This document shows, piece after piece, positions 1-7,973 of a DNA stretch of 48,060 nt. The stretch lies in NCBI GenBank assembly GCA_051648365.1, contig JBOFEZ010000147.1:1-48060 (forward strand). Reading direction: 5' to 3'. The position numbers and the translations under genes were made by a program. The notes beneath the pieces were generated by a model, which searched no databases, was not told the origin of the DNA, and was given only the letters and a program-made list of their open reading frames with translations. The DNA is from JAGNZR01 sp051648365. GTDB taxonomy: Bacteria; Fusobacteriota; Fusobacteriia; Fusobacteriales; Fusobacteriaceae. Every line of letters starts with the position of its first letter. Within the stretch, counting starts at the first letter, position 1.

Positions 1-1
1 A

Positions 2-511
2 AAATATTCTGGAGCACCTCTGGTAGAAAAGTATCCGAACCTCTTCCTTATAAGAGGTACTTCCAAATTTTTTGCAACTCCCGGAATAAGATTAGGCTAT
101 GCTCTTGTAGCTCAAGGAGAGTTGAGGGAAAAAGTAGAAGCTCATTCTAATCTTTGGAATATAAATATATTTGCGGTACTTATGGGTGAAGAGATGTTTA
201 ATGACAGAGAATATATAAAAGTTTGTCGGAATAAAATTTTAAAAGAAAGAGAGTATCTCCAAGAAGCACTGAACTCATTAGAAGGCATAAAGGTATATGC
301 TAGTACAAGTAACTTTATTCTTTGCCAAATTTTAAAAGAAAATTTTAACTCAGGTAATTTAAGAGAAATTTGTCTCCGGGATGGGATGGTAATAAGGGAT
401 GCTTCTAAGTTTTCGGGGTTGAATGAAAAATTTTTCAGAGTATGCCTTCTAAAAAGTGAAGACAACAAAAAACTAGTAAATAAATTAGGTGAAATTTTTG
501 GAAAAAAATAA
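2..511 (+). CDS. PLP-dependent aminotransferase, CobD/HisC-like (3' part only)
   Basis: The reading frame is already open at base 2, so the gene starts before the window; the in-frame TTG at 122 has no claim to be the start. The visible 169 residues begin just before the cofactor site, with the motif GTSKFFATPGIRLGY, in which the Lys would form the PLP aldimine and the Arg contacts the phosphate. The C-terminal half has an NFILCQIL strand and a LRDGMVIRDASKFSGL stretch, a pattern typical of threonine-phosphate decarboxylase (CobD) and histidinol-phosphate aminotransferase (HisC). These two cannot be separated without the N-terminal half. No cobalamin or histidine genes are visible downstream. 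The gene ends at TAA 509-511, followed directly by the rpmG promoter. Confidence 0.8.
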   Translation, partial: KYSGAPLVEKYPNLFLIRGTSKFFATPGIRLGYALVAQGELREKVEAHSNLWNINIFAVLMGEEMFNDREYIKVCRNKILKEREYLQEALNSLEGIKVYASTSNFILCQILKENFNSGNLREICLRDGMVIRDASKFSGLNEKFFRVCLLKSEDNKKLVNKLGEIFGKK

Positions 512-529
512 AAAAACAAAAAATAAGTG

Positions 530-558
530 TTGACATTATTCGAAATAGATGATACAAT
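530..558 (+). promoter_or_regulatory. Sigma-70-type promoter of the rpmG-tRNA-secE-nusG transcript
   Basis: TTGACA at 530-535 and TACAAT at 553-558 with a 17-base spacer. It lies between the aminotransferase stop and rpmG, leaving a leader of about 105 bases. The leader holds a small hairpin, ACCTTT paired with AAAGGT, near 628-642. Confidence 0.8.
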
Positions 559-670
559 CATAAATGTCTTGAGAAGTATATCAATTTTAAAACTCTCTTA
601 TTACCATAATAATTTTTGTATGGGAGGACCTTTTTAAAGGTACCGTTAGAGCATAGTGGAGGTGTAAGAG

Positions 671-823
671 TTGAGAGTAAATATTCAATTAGAATGTACA
701 GAGTGCAAAAGAAGAAACTACAGTACGTCTAAAAACAAGAAAAACACAACTGAGAGATTAGAAGTGAGCAAGTATTGTAAATGGGACAAAAAAGTTACTG
801 TACACAAAGAAACTAAGAAGTAA
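671..823 (+). CDS. rpmG: 50S ribosomal protein L33
   Basis: A 50-residue basic protein (VNIQLECTECKRRNY at the N-terminus) of the L33 family, a component of the large ribosomal subunit near the E site. The start is TTG at 671, set by GGAGGTG at 658-664 seven bases upstream; no ATG fits. The first CxxC (Cys 9 and 12) is present. The second pair is reduced to one Cys (YCKW), so zinc binding would be incomplete compared with the four-Cys form. As in many bacteria it sits directly before a tRNA gene, secE and nusG. Confidence 0.93.
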   Translation: MRVNIQLECTECKRRNYSTSKNKKNTTERLEVSKYCKWDKKVTVHKETKK

Positions 824-858
824 TTCTTAGTAACAACACAAAATAGTTTACAACATGC

Positions 859-934
859 AGGTCAATGGCTCAATTGGTAGAGCATCGGTCTCCAAAACCG
901 AGGGTTGGGGGTTCGAGTCCCTCTTGGCCTGCCA
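859..934 (+). tRNA. tRNA-Trp (anticodon CCA)
   Basis: A 76-base cloverleaf with encoded CCA at 932-934. The acceptor arm AGGTCAA (859-865) pairs with TTGGCCT (924-930) with one T-G pair. The anticodon stem TCGGT/ACCGA encloses loop CTCCAAA with anticodon CCA at 892-894, and the T loop is GTTCGAGTC. It lies between rpmG and secE and is probably co-transcribed with them. Confidence 0.97.
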
Positions 935-978
935 TTTTTTTATGAAAAACTAAAAAAATTACTACAAGGTGGTTTCGT

Positions 979-1161
979 ATGAATCTATTAAAAGGAATCA
1001 AGATGGAGTATTCCAAGGTTCAATGGCCTAAAAAATCAGAAACAAAACATGCGACTGTATGGGTTGTCATAATGAGTAGCGTGTTAAGTTTATACTTGGG
1101 AGTTTTTGATATAATTGCTTCTAGACTTTTAAAGTTACTCACGTCAGTAATCGGAGGGTAA
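979..1161 (+). CDS. secE: Preprotein translocase subunit SecE
   Basis: A 60-residue protein with the short single-span architecture of most bacterial SecE. An amphipathic N-terminal segment (KMEYSKVQWPKKSE) is followed by one membrane helix at about residues 26-54. SecE clamps SecY in the inner-membrane translocon. The KVQWP motif is the family hallmark. AAGGTGG precedes ATG 979, and nusG starts three bases after the stop, so the two genes are translationally close, as in the conserved secE-nusG pair. Confidence 0.95.
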   Translation: MNLLKGIKMEYSKVQWPKKSETKHATVWVVIMSSVLSLYLGVFDIIASRLLKLLTSVIGG

Positions 1162-1164
1162 TTA

Positions 1165-1767
1165 ATGGAAAATATTGAGAAAAAAATAGAAAAAAAATGG
1201 TTTATGATACATACTTATTCTGGATATGAGAAAAAAGTAAAAACTGATCTTGATCAGAAAATCGATGCTCTTGGAATGAGAGATATCGTACTTAGGATTC
1301 TTGTACCTGAAGAGATAACTATTGAAACTGTAAGAAACAAGAAAAAAGAAGTTGCGAGAAAATTGTTCCCAGGATATGTAATGCTAGAAATGGTATCTAC
1401 AAGGGAAGAAAGCGACACAGGAATAAACTACAAGGTTGATTCTGATGCTTGGTACGTTGTAAGAAACACCAACGGAGTTACAGGATTTGTAGGAGTTGGA
1501 TCTGATCCTATACCTATGGAAGATTACGAAGTTAAAAACGTATTCGATACTATAGGTTATGAAGAAGAAAAACCAGCTAGAGAAGTAATCAAAGTAGACT
1601 TTATTATAGGAGATTATGTAGAAATCATCGATGGTGGTTTTGAAGGTCACGAAGGTAAAATCTATGAGATTGATGAAGAACATGCAAAAGTTAAGGTTAT
1701 GCTGGATTTATTCGGAAGAATGACTTCAGTTGAACTGGAATTTGCAAGTGTAAAAAAAGCACTATAA
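1165..1767 (+). CDS. nusG: Transcription termination/antitermination factor NusG
   Basis: A 200-residue NusG. The N-terminal NGN domain (WFMIHTYSGYEKKV through the LFPGYVML strand and WYVVRNTNGVTGFVG) binds the clamp of RNA polymerase. The C-terminal KOW domain (GDYVEIIDGGFEGHEGKI, about residues 150-200) binds Rho or ribosomal protein S10. It is about 20 residues longer than the usual length, the extra residues lying in an acidic loop before the WYVVRN strand. It is followed by the rplK operon after 47 bases that contain no terminator. Confidence 0.97.
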   Translation: MENIEKKIEKKWFMIHTYSGYEKKVKTDLDQKIDALGMRDIVLRILVPEEITIETVRNKKKEVARKLFPGYVMLEMVSTREESDTGINYKVDSDAWYVVRNTNGVTGFVGVGSDPIPMEDYEVKNVFDTIGYEEEKPAREVIKVDFIIGDYVEIIDGGFEGHEGKIYEIDEEHAKVKVMLDLFGRMTSVELEFASVKKAL

Positions 1768-1814
1768 AATAGCTTAAAAGAAAAGCGCACAATTCGCGGA
1801 GGTGTAAATTAAAG

Positions 1815-2240
1815 ATGGCAAAAGAAGTAGTTAAAATTATAAAGTTACAATTACCTGCAGGAAAGGCTAACCCGGCTCCACCAGTAGGACCAGCTCTAGG
1901 ACAACACGGAGTTAATATCATGGAATTCTGTAAAGGATTCAATGCTAAAACTCAAGATAAAGCAGGATGGATAATCCCAGTTGAAATATCTGTTTACAAT
2001 GACAGAAGTTTCACGTTTGTTCTTAAAACTCCACCAGCTTCTGATCTAATCAAGAAAGCTGCTGGAATCAAGTCTGGAGCTAAAAACTCGAAGAAAGAAA
2101 CTGTTGGATCAATCGACAGAGCTAAACTTCAAGAGCTTGCTGAAACAAAAATGACTGACCTGAATGCAGGATCAATCGAAGCTGCTATGAACATAATAGC
2201 TGGATCTGCAAGATCAATGGGTGTAAAAATAGTAGACTAA
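1815..2240 (+). CDS. rplK: 50S ribosomal protein L11
   Basis: 141 residues, full length for L11, with the signatures LQLPAGKANPAPPVGPALGQ and GVNIMEFCKGFN. The C-terminal rRNA-binding domain starts near residue 75 and includes IKKAAGIKSG. L11 forms the GTPase-associated centre on 23S rRNA and takes part in stringent-factor activation. GGAGGTG lies near 1799-1805, nine bases before ATG 1815. Confidence 0.97.
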   Translation: MAKEVVKIIKLQLPAGKANPAPPVGPALGQHGVNIMEFCKGFNAKTQDKAGWIIPVEISVYNDRSFTFVLKTPPASDLIKKAAGIKSGAKNSKKETVGSIDRAKLQELAETKMTDLNAGSIEAAMNIIAGSARSMGVKIVD

Positions 2241-2255
2241 TTATTCTAATTATAG

Positions 2256-2307
2256 AAAAAAGCTAAAAGCTTTTTATTCAGTGGTAGGAATAAAATCCTG
2301 AGACCAC
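2256..2307 (+). promoter_or_regulatory. Probable ribosomal protein L1 binding site in the rplK-rplA spacer
   Basis: Two adjacent hairpins lie in the rplK-rplA gap. The first is AAAAAGCT/AGCTTTTT at about 2256-2275. The second has GTGGTAGGA (2281-2289) pairing with TCCT..ACCAC (2296-2307) across an asymmetric internal loop that contains GAG. A two-helix stem with an extra GAGA-like 3' strand resembles the L1 site in 23S rRNA, and L1 is known to repress its own mRNA through such a mimic. The assignment is by resemblance only. The second stem ends about 19 bases before ATG 2326. Confidence 0.5.
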
Positions 2308-2325
2308 ATAGAGGAGGAATCATTA

Positions 2326-3039
2326 ATGGCAAATAAGAGAGGTAAAAAATACCTAGAAATAGCTAAACTTGTAGAAACTGGAAAGTTATACGAAGTTAAA
2401 GAAGGAATAGAACTTGCTCAGAAAACAAAAACTGCAAAGTTTGTTGAAACTGTAGAAGTAGCTCTAAGACTTGGAGTAGATCCAAGACATGCTGACCAAC
2501 AAGTTAGAGGTACAGTTGTACTTCCAAACGGAACTGGTAAGACAGTAAAAGTATTAGCAATCACTTCAGGTGCTAACATAGAAAAAGCTCTAGGAGCAGG
2601 TGCAGATTATGCAGGTGCTGAAGAGTATATCGAAAAAATCCAACAAGGATGGTTTGACTTCGATTTAGTAATAGCTACTCCAGATATGATGCCTAAATTA
2701 GGAAGATTAGGAAAAGTACTAGGAACTAAAGGATTAATGCCAAATCCAAAATCAGGAACAGTTACAGCTGATATCGCTGGAGCAGTATCTGAGTTCAAAA
2801 GAGGAAAACTTGCTTTTAGAGTTGACAAGTTAGGATCAATCCACGTGCCAATCGGTAAAGTAGATTTCCCTGCTGAGAAACTTGAAGAGAACTTCAAAGC
2901 TTTCTTAGGAGAAATCATCAGATTAAAGCCATCTGCTGCTAAAGGTCAATACCTTAGAACAGTTGCTGTGTCTTTAACAATGGGACCAGGAATCAAAATG
3001 GATCCAGTTCTAGTTACTAAATACGTAGAGTCTAAGTAA
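2326..3039 (+). CDS. rplA: 50S ribosomal protein L1
   Basis: 237 residues, full length. Family signatures include VEVALRLGVDPRHADQQVRG and LGKVLGTKGLMPNPKSGTVT. It forms the L1 stalk that guides deacylated tRNA out of the E site and is usually the autogenous repressor of the L11-L1 operon. It is preceded by GAGGAGG and follows rplK, with the structured spacer noted at 2256-2307. Confidence 0.97.
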   Translation: MANKRGKKYLEIAKLVETGKLYEVKEGIELAQKTKTAKFVETVEVALRLGVDPRHADQQVRGTVVLPNGTGKTVKVLAITSGANIEKALGAGADYAGAEEYIEKIQQGWFDFDLVIATPDMMPKLGRLGKVLGTKGLMPNPKSGTVTADIAGAVSEFKRGKLAFRVDKLGSIHVPIGKVDFPAEKLEENFKAFLGEIIRLKPSAAKGQYLRTVAVSLTMGPGIKMDPVLVTKYVESK

Positions 3040-3080
3040 TTAGAAAAATAGTTTAGTTGGATAAATAAATTAAATATAGA

Positions 3081-3211
3081 TCCAAACCAAAGACCGCAGG
3101 AGGTTGAAAGAAACCATAAAGCCTGCCGAGGTTGGAGTAGATGTGTTCCATCAACCTCAACAGAGAACATGTATACCTCCGTTCTCCTTTGGAAAGCGGA
3201 GGTAATTTTTT
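3081..3211 (+). ncRNA. L10 (rplJL) leader RNA with attenuator hairpin
   Basis: The gap of nearly 200 bases between rplA and rplJ is strongly structured. A long stem-rich stretch from 3081 (AGGAGGTTGA, later CCTGCC and CATCAACCTC) matches the position and look of the bacterial L10 leader, where the L10-L7/L12 complex binds. It ends in ACCTCCG (3175-3181) paired with CGGAGGT (3197-3203) and a T-run at 3206-3211, which works as a terminator or attenuator. The class is assigned by position and structure, not by alignment. Confidence 0.7.
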
Positions 3212-3235
3212 AAAAAAAGAGGAGGTGAATCAATT

Positions 3236-3739
3236 ATGGCAAATCAAGTTAAAAAAGAACTTGTAGCAGAATTGGTTGAAAAAATTCAAAAAGCTCAATC
3301 TATCGTGCTTGTTGATTATCAAGGTTTATCAGTTAACGCTGAAACATCTCTGAGAAAAACTTTAAGAGAGAACGGTGGTGAGTATTTAGTTGCTAAGAAC
3401 AGATTATTTAAGATAGCTCTTAAAGAAGCTGGAGTGACTGACTCGTTTGATGAATTACTAGAAGGAACTACTTCATTCGCATTCGGATATGCTGATCCAG
3501 TAGCACCTGCAAAGGCAGTATATGACCTTGCTACATCAAAAGAGATGAAAAAAGCTCAAATCTTTAAAATTAAAGGTGGAGTTTTAACTGGAAAGAGAAT
3601 AGAGGCAGCTGGAGTAGAAGGTCTAGCTAAATTACCATCGAGAGATCAATTACTATCTATGGTACTTAACTCAATGCTTGGACCAATCAGAAAGCTTGCT
3701 TACGCAGCAGTGGCTATCTCTGATAAGAAAGAGGCGTAA
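3236..3739 (+). CDS. rplJ: 50S ribosomal protein L10
   Basis: 167 residues with the L10 N-terminal RNA-binding domain (IVLVDYQGLSV, LRKTLRENGGEYLVAKNRL) and a C-terminal helix that carries L7/L12 dimers. It builds the base of the GTPase-recruiting stalk. The start is ATG 3236 with a strong GAGGAGGTG site. It is probably autoregulated through the leader upstream, and rplL follows after 71 bases. Confidence 0.96.
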   Translation: MANQVKKELVAELVEKIQKAQSIVLVDYQGLSVNAETSLRKTLRENGGEYLVAKNRLFKIALKEAGVTDSFDELLEGTTSFAFGYADPVAPAKAVYDLATSKEMKKAQIFKIKGGVLTGKRIEAAGVEGLAKLPSRDQLLSMVLNSMLGPIRKLAYAAVAISDKKEA

Positions 3740-3810
3740 TCGCATCTTTTACTGAAAACTATAAAAAAACTAAAAACGAAAGTTATTTAAAATTTAAGGA
3801 GGAAAAAATT

Positions 3811-4173
3811 ATGTCATTCGATAGAGCAAAATTTATAGCTGAGTTAGAAGCTATGACTGTATTAGAGTTAAAAGATTTAGTAACAGCACTTGAGGAGCAC
3901 TTTGGAGTAACTGCAGCTGCACCAGTAGCAGTAGCAGGACCAGCAGCTGAGGCTGTAGAAGAGAAGACAGCTTTTGATGTAGCACTTAAGAGCGCTGGAG
4001 CTTCAAAAATAAACGTTATCAAAGAGGTTAGAGCTATAACTGGTCTTGGACTAAAAGAAGCTAAAGACCTAGTTGACAACGGTGGAAACATCAAAGAGGG
4101 AGTTTCTAAAGAAGAAGCTGAAGAAATCAAAGCTAAATTAACAGCAGTTGGAGCAGAAATCGAAGTTAAGTAA
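3811..4173 (+). CDS. rplL: 50S ribosomal protein L7/L12
   Basis: 120 residues: an N-terminal dimerisation domain, an Ala-rich hinge (about residues 34-52) and the C-terminal factor-binding domain with IKEVRAITGLGLKEAKDLV. Present in several copies on L10, it recruits elongation factors. It is preceded by AAGGAGG. A hairpin with a T-run follows the stop and should reduce readthrough into rpoBC. Confidence 0.97.
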   Translation: MSFDRAKFIAELEAMTVLELKDLVTALEEHFGVTAAAPVAVAGPAAEAVEEKTAFDVALKSAGASKINVIKEVRAITGLGLKEAKDLVDNGGNIKEGVSKEEAEEIKAKLTAVGAEIEVK

Positions 4174-4206
4174 TTTCTGAACCGAGATTATACTCTCAAA
4201 ATAAAT

Positions 4207-4236
4207 AGGCACTCTAAAATATTAGAGTGCCTTTTT
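4207..4236 (+). terminator. Intrinsic (partial) terminator between rplL and rpoB
   Basis: A perfect 11-bp stem, AGGCACTCTAA (4207-4217) with TTAGAGTGCCT (4222-4232), loop AATA, then five Ts. In many bacteria the same position holds an attenuator that sets the ratio of L7/L12 to RNA polymerase. Confidence 0.88.
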
Positions 4237-4244
4237 ACACATTA

Positions 4245-4273
4245 TTGCATTAATCTATAAATTATGGTATAAT
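4245..4273 (+). promoter_or_regulatory. Promoter of rpoBC with extended -10
   Basis: TTGCAT at 4245-4250, 17-base spacer, TATAAT at 4268-4273, preceded by TGG, which gives the extended -10 motif TGnTATAAT. It gives rpoBC a supply of transcripts independent of the ribosomal-protein operon. Confidence 0.75.
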
Positions 4274-4323
4274 ATTAAATGCAAATATTGGTCCATCCTC
4301 GTAGGGGGTATTTTTGTATTTGT

Positions 4324-4399
4324 GTTAATACTTAATCTTTTGAAAATAGAAAGAGAGTATTAATAATCAAAATTTATTTTTAGAGGGTTAAGTATTAAC
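4324..4399 (+). promoter_or_regulatory. rpoB leader with two mutually exclusive stems
   Basis: GTTAATACTTAA (4324-4335) is the exact reverse complement of TTAAGTATTAAC (4388-4399). The same 5' segment can also pair with GTATTAA (4357-4363), extended by wobble pairs to about 10 bp. Only one of the two stems can form. The region lies inside the roughly 160-base 5' UTR of rpoB, and no terminator or open frame is seen in it. Function is unknown. Confidence 0.5.
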
Positions 4400-4435
4400 T
4401 TTTAGAGAATTAATATAGAGAAGGAGTGTGAATTG

Positions 4436-7400
4436 ATGGGGAAACTCGTTGAAAGATTAAACTTTGGAAGAATTAAAGAAAGAGGAGAAATGCCACATTT
4501 CTTAGAATTCCAATTGGATTCTTACGAAGATTTTTTACAGACAAAAGAGACTCCTAACAGCAGAAAAAACCAAGGTTTAGAATCTGCTTTTAGAGAAGTT
4601 TTTCCGATTGAATCTTCAAATGGTGACATAAGACTTGAGTATATGTCATATGAGCTACATGAAGCTGAGGCTCCGTTAAATGATGAGCTTGAGTGTAAGA
4701 AAAGAGGAAAGACATATTCATCATCACTTAAGGTAAGACTACAACTTCAAAACAAGAAAAACGGAAATGAGATACAAGAAACTCTTGTTTACTTTGGAGA
4801 AGTTCCAACAATGACTCCAAGAGGAACATTTATAATAAATGGAGCAGAAAGAGTAGTTGTTTCTCAGCTACACAGATCTCCAGGAGTTTCATTCAATAAA
4901 GAAGTAAATATCCAAACTGGTAAAGACCTTTACTCTGGAAAAATCATACCATACAAAGGTACATGGTTAGAATTTGAAACTGATAAAGATGATTGTATTC
5001 AGATTAAAATAGATAGAAAAAAGAAAGTTCTAGCTACTGTATTCCTAAAAGCCGTTGATTTCTTTGAGAGCAACGAAGATATGAAGGAGTTTTTCCTAGA
5101 TACTAAGGAGATAGATTTACAACAATTCTACACAAATCCGAAGTTCAAAACTAGAGAAGATATACTTGAAAAGTTATCTACTGAGTTTGAAGGAAGTTTC
5201 TTGAAACAGGACCTTTACGATATGGAAACAGGAGAAGCTAAGGCTTTTTCAGGTGACCTTATAACTAAAGCTCTTGTTGAACAGATAGTGGATGATAAAG
5301 TTGAGAAAATTTTATGCTGGAAAGTAAATCCAGAAAATGTACTTCTTGCTAATACAATAATAAAAGATACGACTAAATCAAAAGATGAAGCTGTAACAGA
5401 GGTATTCAAAAAATTAAGACCTGGAGACCTTGTAACAATAGATTCAGCTAGATCTCTTATAAAGCAGATGTTCTTTAACCCTCAGAGATACGATCTTGAG
5501 CCAGTTGGAAGATACAAGATGAATAAGAGACTTAAAGTTGAATTGCCAGAAGATCAAATTCTTCTTACAAAAGAAGATATAATCGCAACAATGAAGTATG
5601 TAATTAGTCTGAATGCTGGACAGGGACATACAGATGATATAGATAACCTATCTAATAGAAGAGTAAGAGGAGTAGGAGAGCTTCTACTGATGCAAATCAG
5701 AGCAGGACTTTCTAAGATGGCTAAGATGGTAAAGGAGAAAATGACAGTTCAAGATTCTGAATCAATCACTTCTCAATCACTTCTTAACACTAGACCTCTT
5801 AATGCACTTATTCTAGATTTCTTCGGTTCAGGACAGCTTTCTCAGTTCATGGACCAGTCAAATCCACTTGCAGAACTTACTCATAAGAGAAGAATATCTG
5901 CACTGGGACCTGGAGGACTTTCAAGAGAACGTGCTGGATTCGAGGTTAGAGACGTACATGATTCTCATTATGGAAGAATTTGTCCTATAGAGACACCAGA
6001 AGGACCAAACATCGGTCTTATAGGATCCCTAGCTACTTATGCAAAAGTTAATAAGTATGGATTTATTGAAACTCCATATGCAAAAATAAAATCTGGAAAA
6101 GCAGATTTTAATGATATCAGATATCTTGCTGCTGACGAAGAAGAAGGTCTATTTATAGCTCAAGCAGATACTAAAATATCTGAAGATGGAACTATATTAG
6201 GAGAAGCTGTATGTAGATTCGGACATGACATAGTGCATGTATACGGAGAAAAAGTAGATTTTCTAGATATATCACCTAAACAGGTAGTATCAGTATCAGC
6301 GGGACTAATCCCATTCCTTGAGCATGATGACGCCAATAGAGCCCTGATGGGATCAAACATGCAAAGACAAGCTGTACCACTTCTTAGAGCTGAGGCACCA
6401 TTTATAGGTACTGGACTTGAGAGAAAGGTTGCAGTTGATTCTGGAGCAGTTATTGTATCTAGAGTTGATGGAGTTATCTCATACGTAGATTCAAAAAAAA
6501 TTCAGATTGAAGATACTGAAGGAAAATTACATACACATAAACTTCTAAACTATGAGAGATCTAACCAAGCTATGTGCTTACACCAGACTCCGCTTGTTTT
6601 ACCAGGAGAGCCAGTTAAAATAGGAGATATCATAGCTGATGGACCTGCAACTAAAGGTGGAGACCTTGCTCTTGGAAGAAATATCCTTATGGCATTCATG
6701 CCTTGGGAAGGGTATAACTATGAGGATGCGATTCTTATTTCTGATAGACTTAGAAAAGAAGATGTCTTTACATCTATACACATAGAAGAATATGAAATAG
6801 AAGCTAGAGCTACTAAACTAGGTGACGAAGAGATTACTAGAGAGATACCTAATGTATCTGAAGAAACTCTTAGAAATCTAGATGCAAGCGGAATAATCAA
6901 AATAGGTTCTGAAGTACAACCTGGTGATATTCTTGTTGGAAAAACAGCTCCTAAGGGAGAAACAGAGCCACCTGCTGAAGAGAAGCTACTTAGAGCAATC
7001 TTCGGAGATAAAGCTAGAGATGTAAGAGATACATCACTTAGAATGCCACATGGTTCAAAAGGAACAGTTGTAGAGATTCTTGAGCTTTCTAAAGAAAACG
7101 GAGATGATCTTAAAGCAGGAGTAAACAAGGTAATAAGAGTATTTGTTGCTGAAAAGAGAAAAATAACTGTTGGAGATAAGATGTCTGGGCGTCACGGAAA
7201 TAAAGGTGTCGTTTCAAGAGTGCTTCCAGCAGAAGACATGCCGTTCCTAGCAGACGGAACTCATCTAGATGTTGTAATCAATCCACTAGGAGTTCCTTCA
7301 CGTATGAACATCGGACAGGTACTTGAGGTTCATATGAGTATGGCTATGGGTAAACTGAACGGTGGAACATATATTGAAACACCAGTATTTGATGGAGCAT

Positions 7401-7951
7401 CAGAAGAGCAAGTTAAAGACTATCTAGAAAAAGCTGGATTCCCAAGAAAAGGTAAAGTAGAACTATTTGATGGAAGAACAGGAGAAGCTTTTGATAATCC
7501 TGTAACTGTTGGTAGAATGTATATGCTGAAACTTCACCATCTGGTTGAGGATAAGATGCACGCAAGAGCAATCGGACCTTATTCACTGGTTACACAGCAG
7601 CCACTTGGAGGAAAAGCTCAGTTCGGAGGACAGAGACTTGGAGAGATGGAGGTTTGGGCACTGGAAGCATATGGAGCTTCAAACATCCTTCAAGAGATGT
7701 TAACAGTTAAGTCAGACGATATAAACGGAAGAACAAAAACTTATGAAGCGATTATTAAAGGTGAACCGATGCCAGAACCGGATCTTCCAGAATCGTTTAA
7801 AGTACTTCTGAAAGAGTTCCAAGCATTAGCATTAGATGTAGAACTTTTAGATTTAGAGGACAATGTAATAGATGTCAACGATGAGCACGGAAGCGAAGAA
7901 ACTTTAAGTGAGTTTTCTCTATCAAGTTTAACTGACAATACTGAAGAATAG
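4436..7951 (+). CDS. rpoB: DNA-directed RNA polymerase subunit beta
   Basis: 1171 residues, complete. ATG 4436 is chosen over the adjoining TTG 4433 because it gives nine bases from AAGGAG (4421-4426). The rifampicin-pocket region reads GSGQLSQFMDQSNPLAELTHKRR and keeps the usual sensitive-type residues (Gln, Asp, His, Arg, Ser, Leu). GDKMSGRHGNKGVVS is the conserved stretch near the active centre, and the C-terminus has the MEVWALEAYGA clamp-anchor motif. It has no large lineage insertions. rpoC follows 22 bases later. Confidence 0.99.
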   Translation: MGKLVERLNFGRIKERGEMPHFLEFQLDSYEDFLQTKETPNSRKNQGLESAFREVFPIESSNGDIRLEYMSYELHEAEAPLNDELECKKRGKTYSSSLKVRLQLQNKKNGNEIQETLVYFGEVPTMTPRGTFIINGAERVVVSQLHRSPGVSFNKEVNIQTGKDLYSGKIIPYKGTWLEFETDKDDCIQIKIDRKKKVLATVFLKAVDFFESNEDMKEFFLDTKEIDLQQFYTNPKFKTREDILEKLSTEFEGSFLKQDLYDMETGEAKAFSGDLITKALVEQIVDDKVEKILCWKVNPENVLLANTIIKDTTKSKDEAVTEVFKKLRPGDLVTIDSARSLIKQMFFNPQRYDLEPVGRYKMNKRLKVELPEDQILLTKEDIIATMKYVISLNAGQGHTDDIDNLSNRRVRGVGELLLMQIRAGLSKMAKMVKEKMTVQDSESITSQSLLNTRPLNALILDFFGSGQLSQFMDQSNPLAELTHKRRISALGPGGLSRERAGFEVRDVHDSHYGRICPIETPEGPNIGLIGSLATYAKVNKYGFIETPYAKIKSGKADFNDIRYLAADEEEGLFIAQADTKISEDGTILGEAVCRFGHDIVHVYGEKVDFLDISPKQVVSVSAGLIPFLEHDDANRALMGSNMQRQAVPLLRAEAPFIGTGLERKVAVDSGAVIVSRVDGVISYVDSKKIQIEDTEGKLHTHKLLNYERSNQAMCLHQTPLVLPGEPVKIGDIIADGPATKGGDLALGRNILMAFMPWEGYNYEDAILISDRLRKEDVFTSIHIEEYEIEARATKLGDEEITREIPNVSEETLRNLDASGIIKIGSEVQPGDILVGKTAPKGETEPPAEEKLLRAIFGDKARDVRDTSLRMPHGSKGTVVEILELSKENGDDLKAGVNKVIRVFVAEKRKITVGDKMSGRHGNKGVVSRVLPAEDMPFLADGTHLDVVINPLGVPSRMNIGQVLEVHMSMAMGKLNGGTYIETPVFDGASEEQVKDYLEKAGFPRKGKVELFDGRTGEAFDNPVTVGRMYMLKLHHLVEDKMHARAIGPYSLVTQQPLGGKAQFGGQRLGEMEVWALEAYGASNILQEMLTVKSDDINGRTKTYEAIIKGEPMPEPDLPESFKVLLKEFQALALDVELLDLEDNVIDVNDEHGSEETLSEFSLSSLTDNTEE

Positions 7952-7973
7952 TCAAGGAGGTTTTGCATTTAAC

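Noticed and set aside
3783..4130. 115-residue open frame antisense to rplL
   Set aside because: Complement of an Ala-rich gene; such frames are common artefacts.
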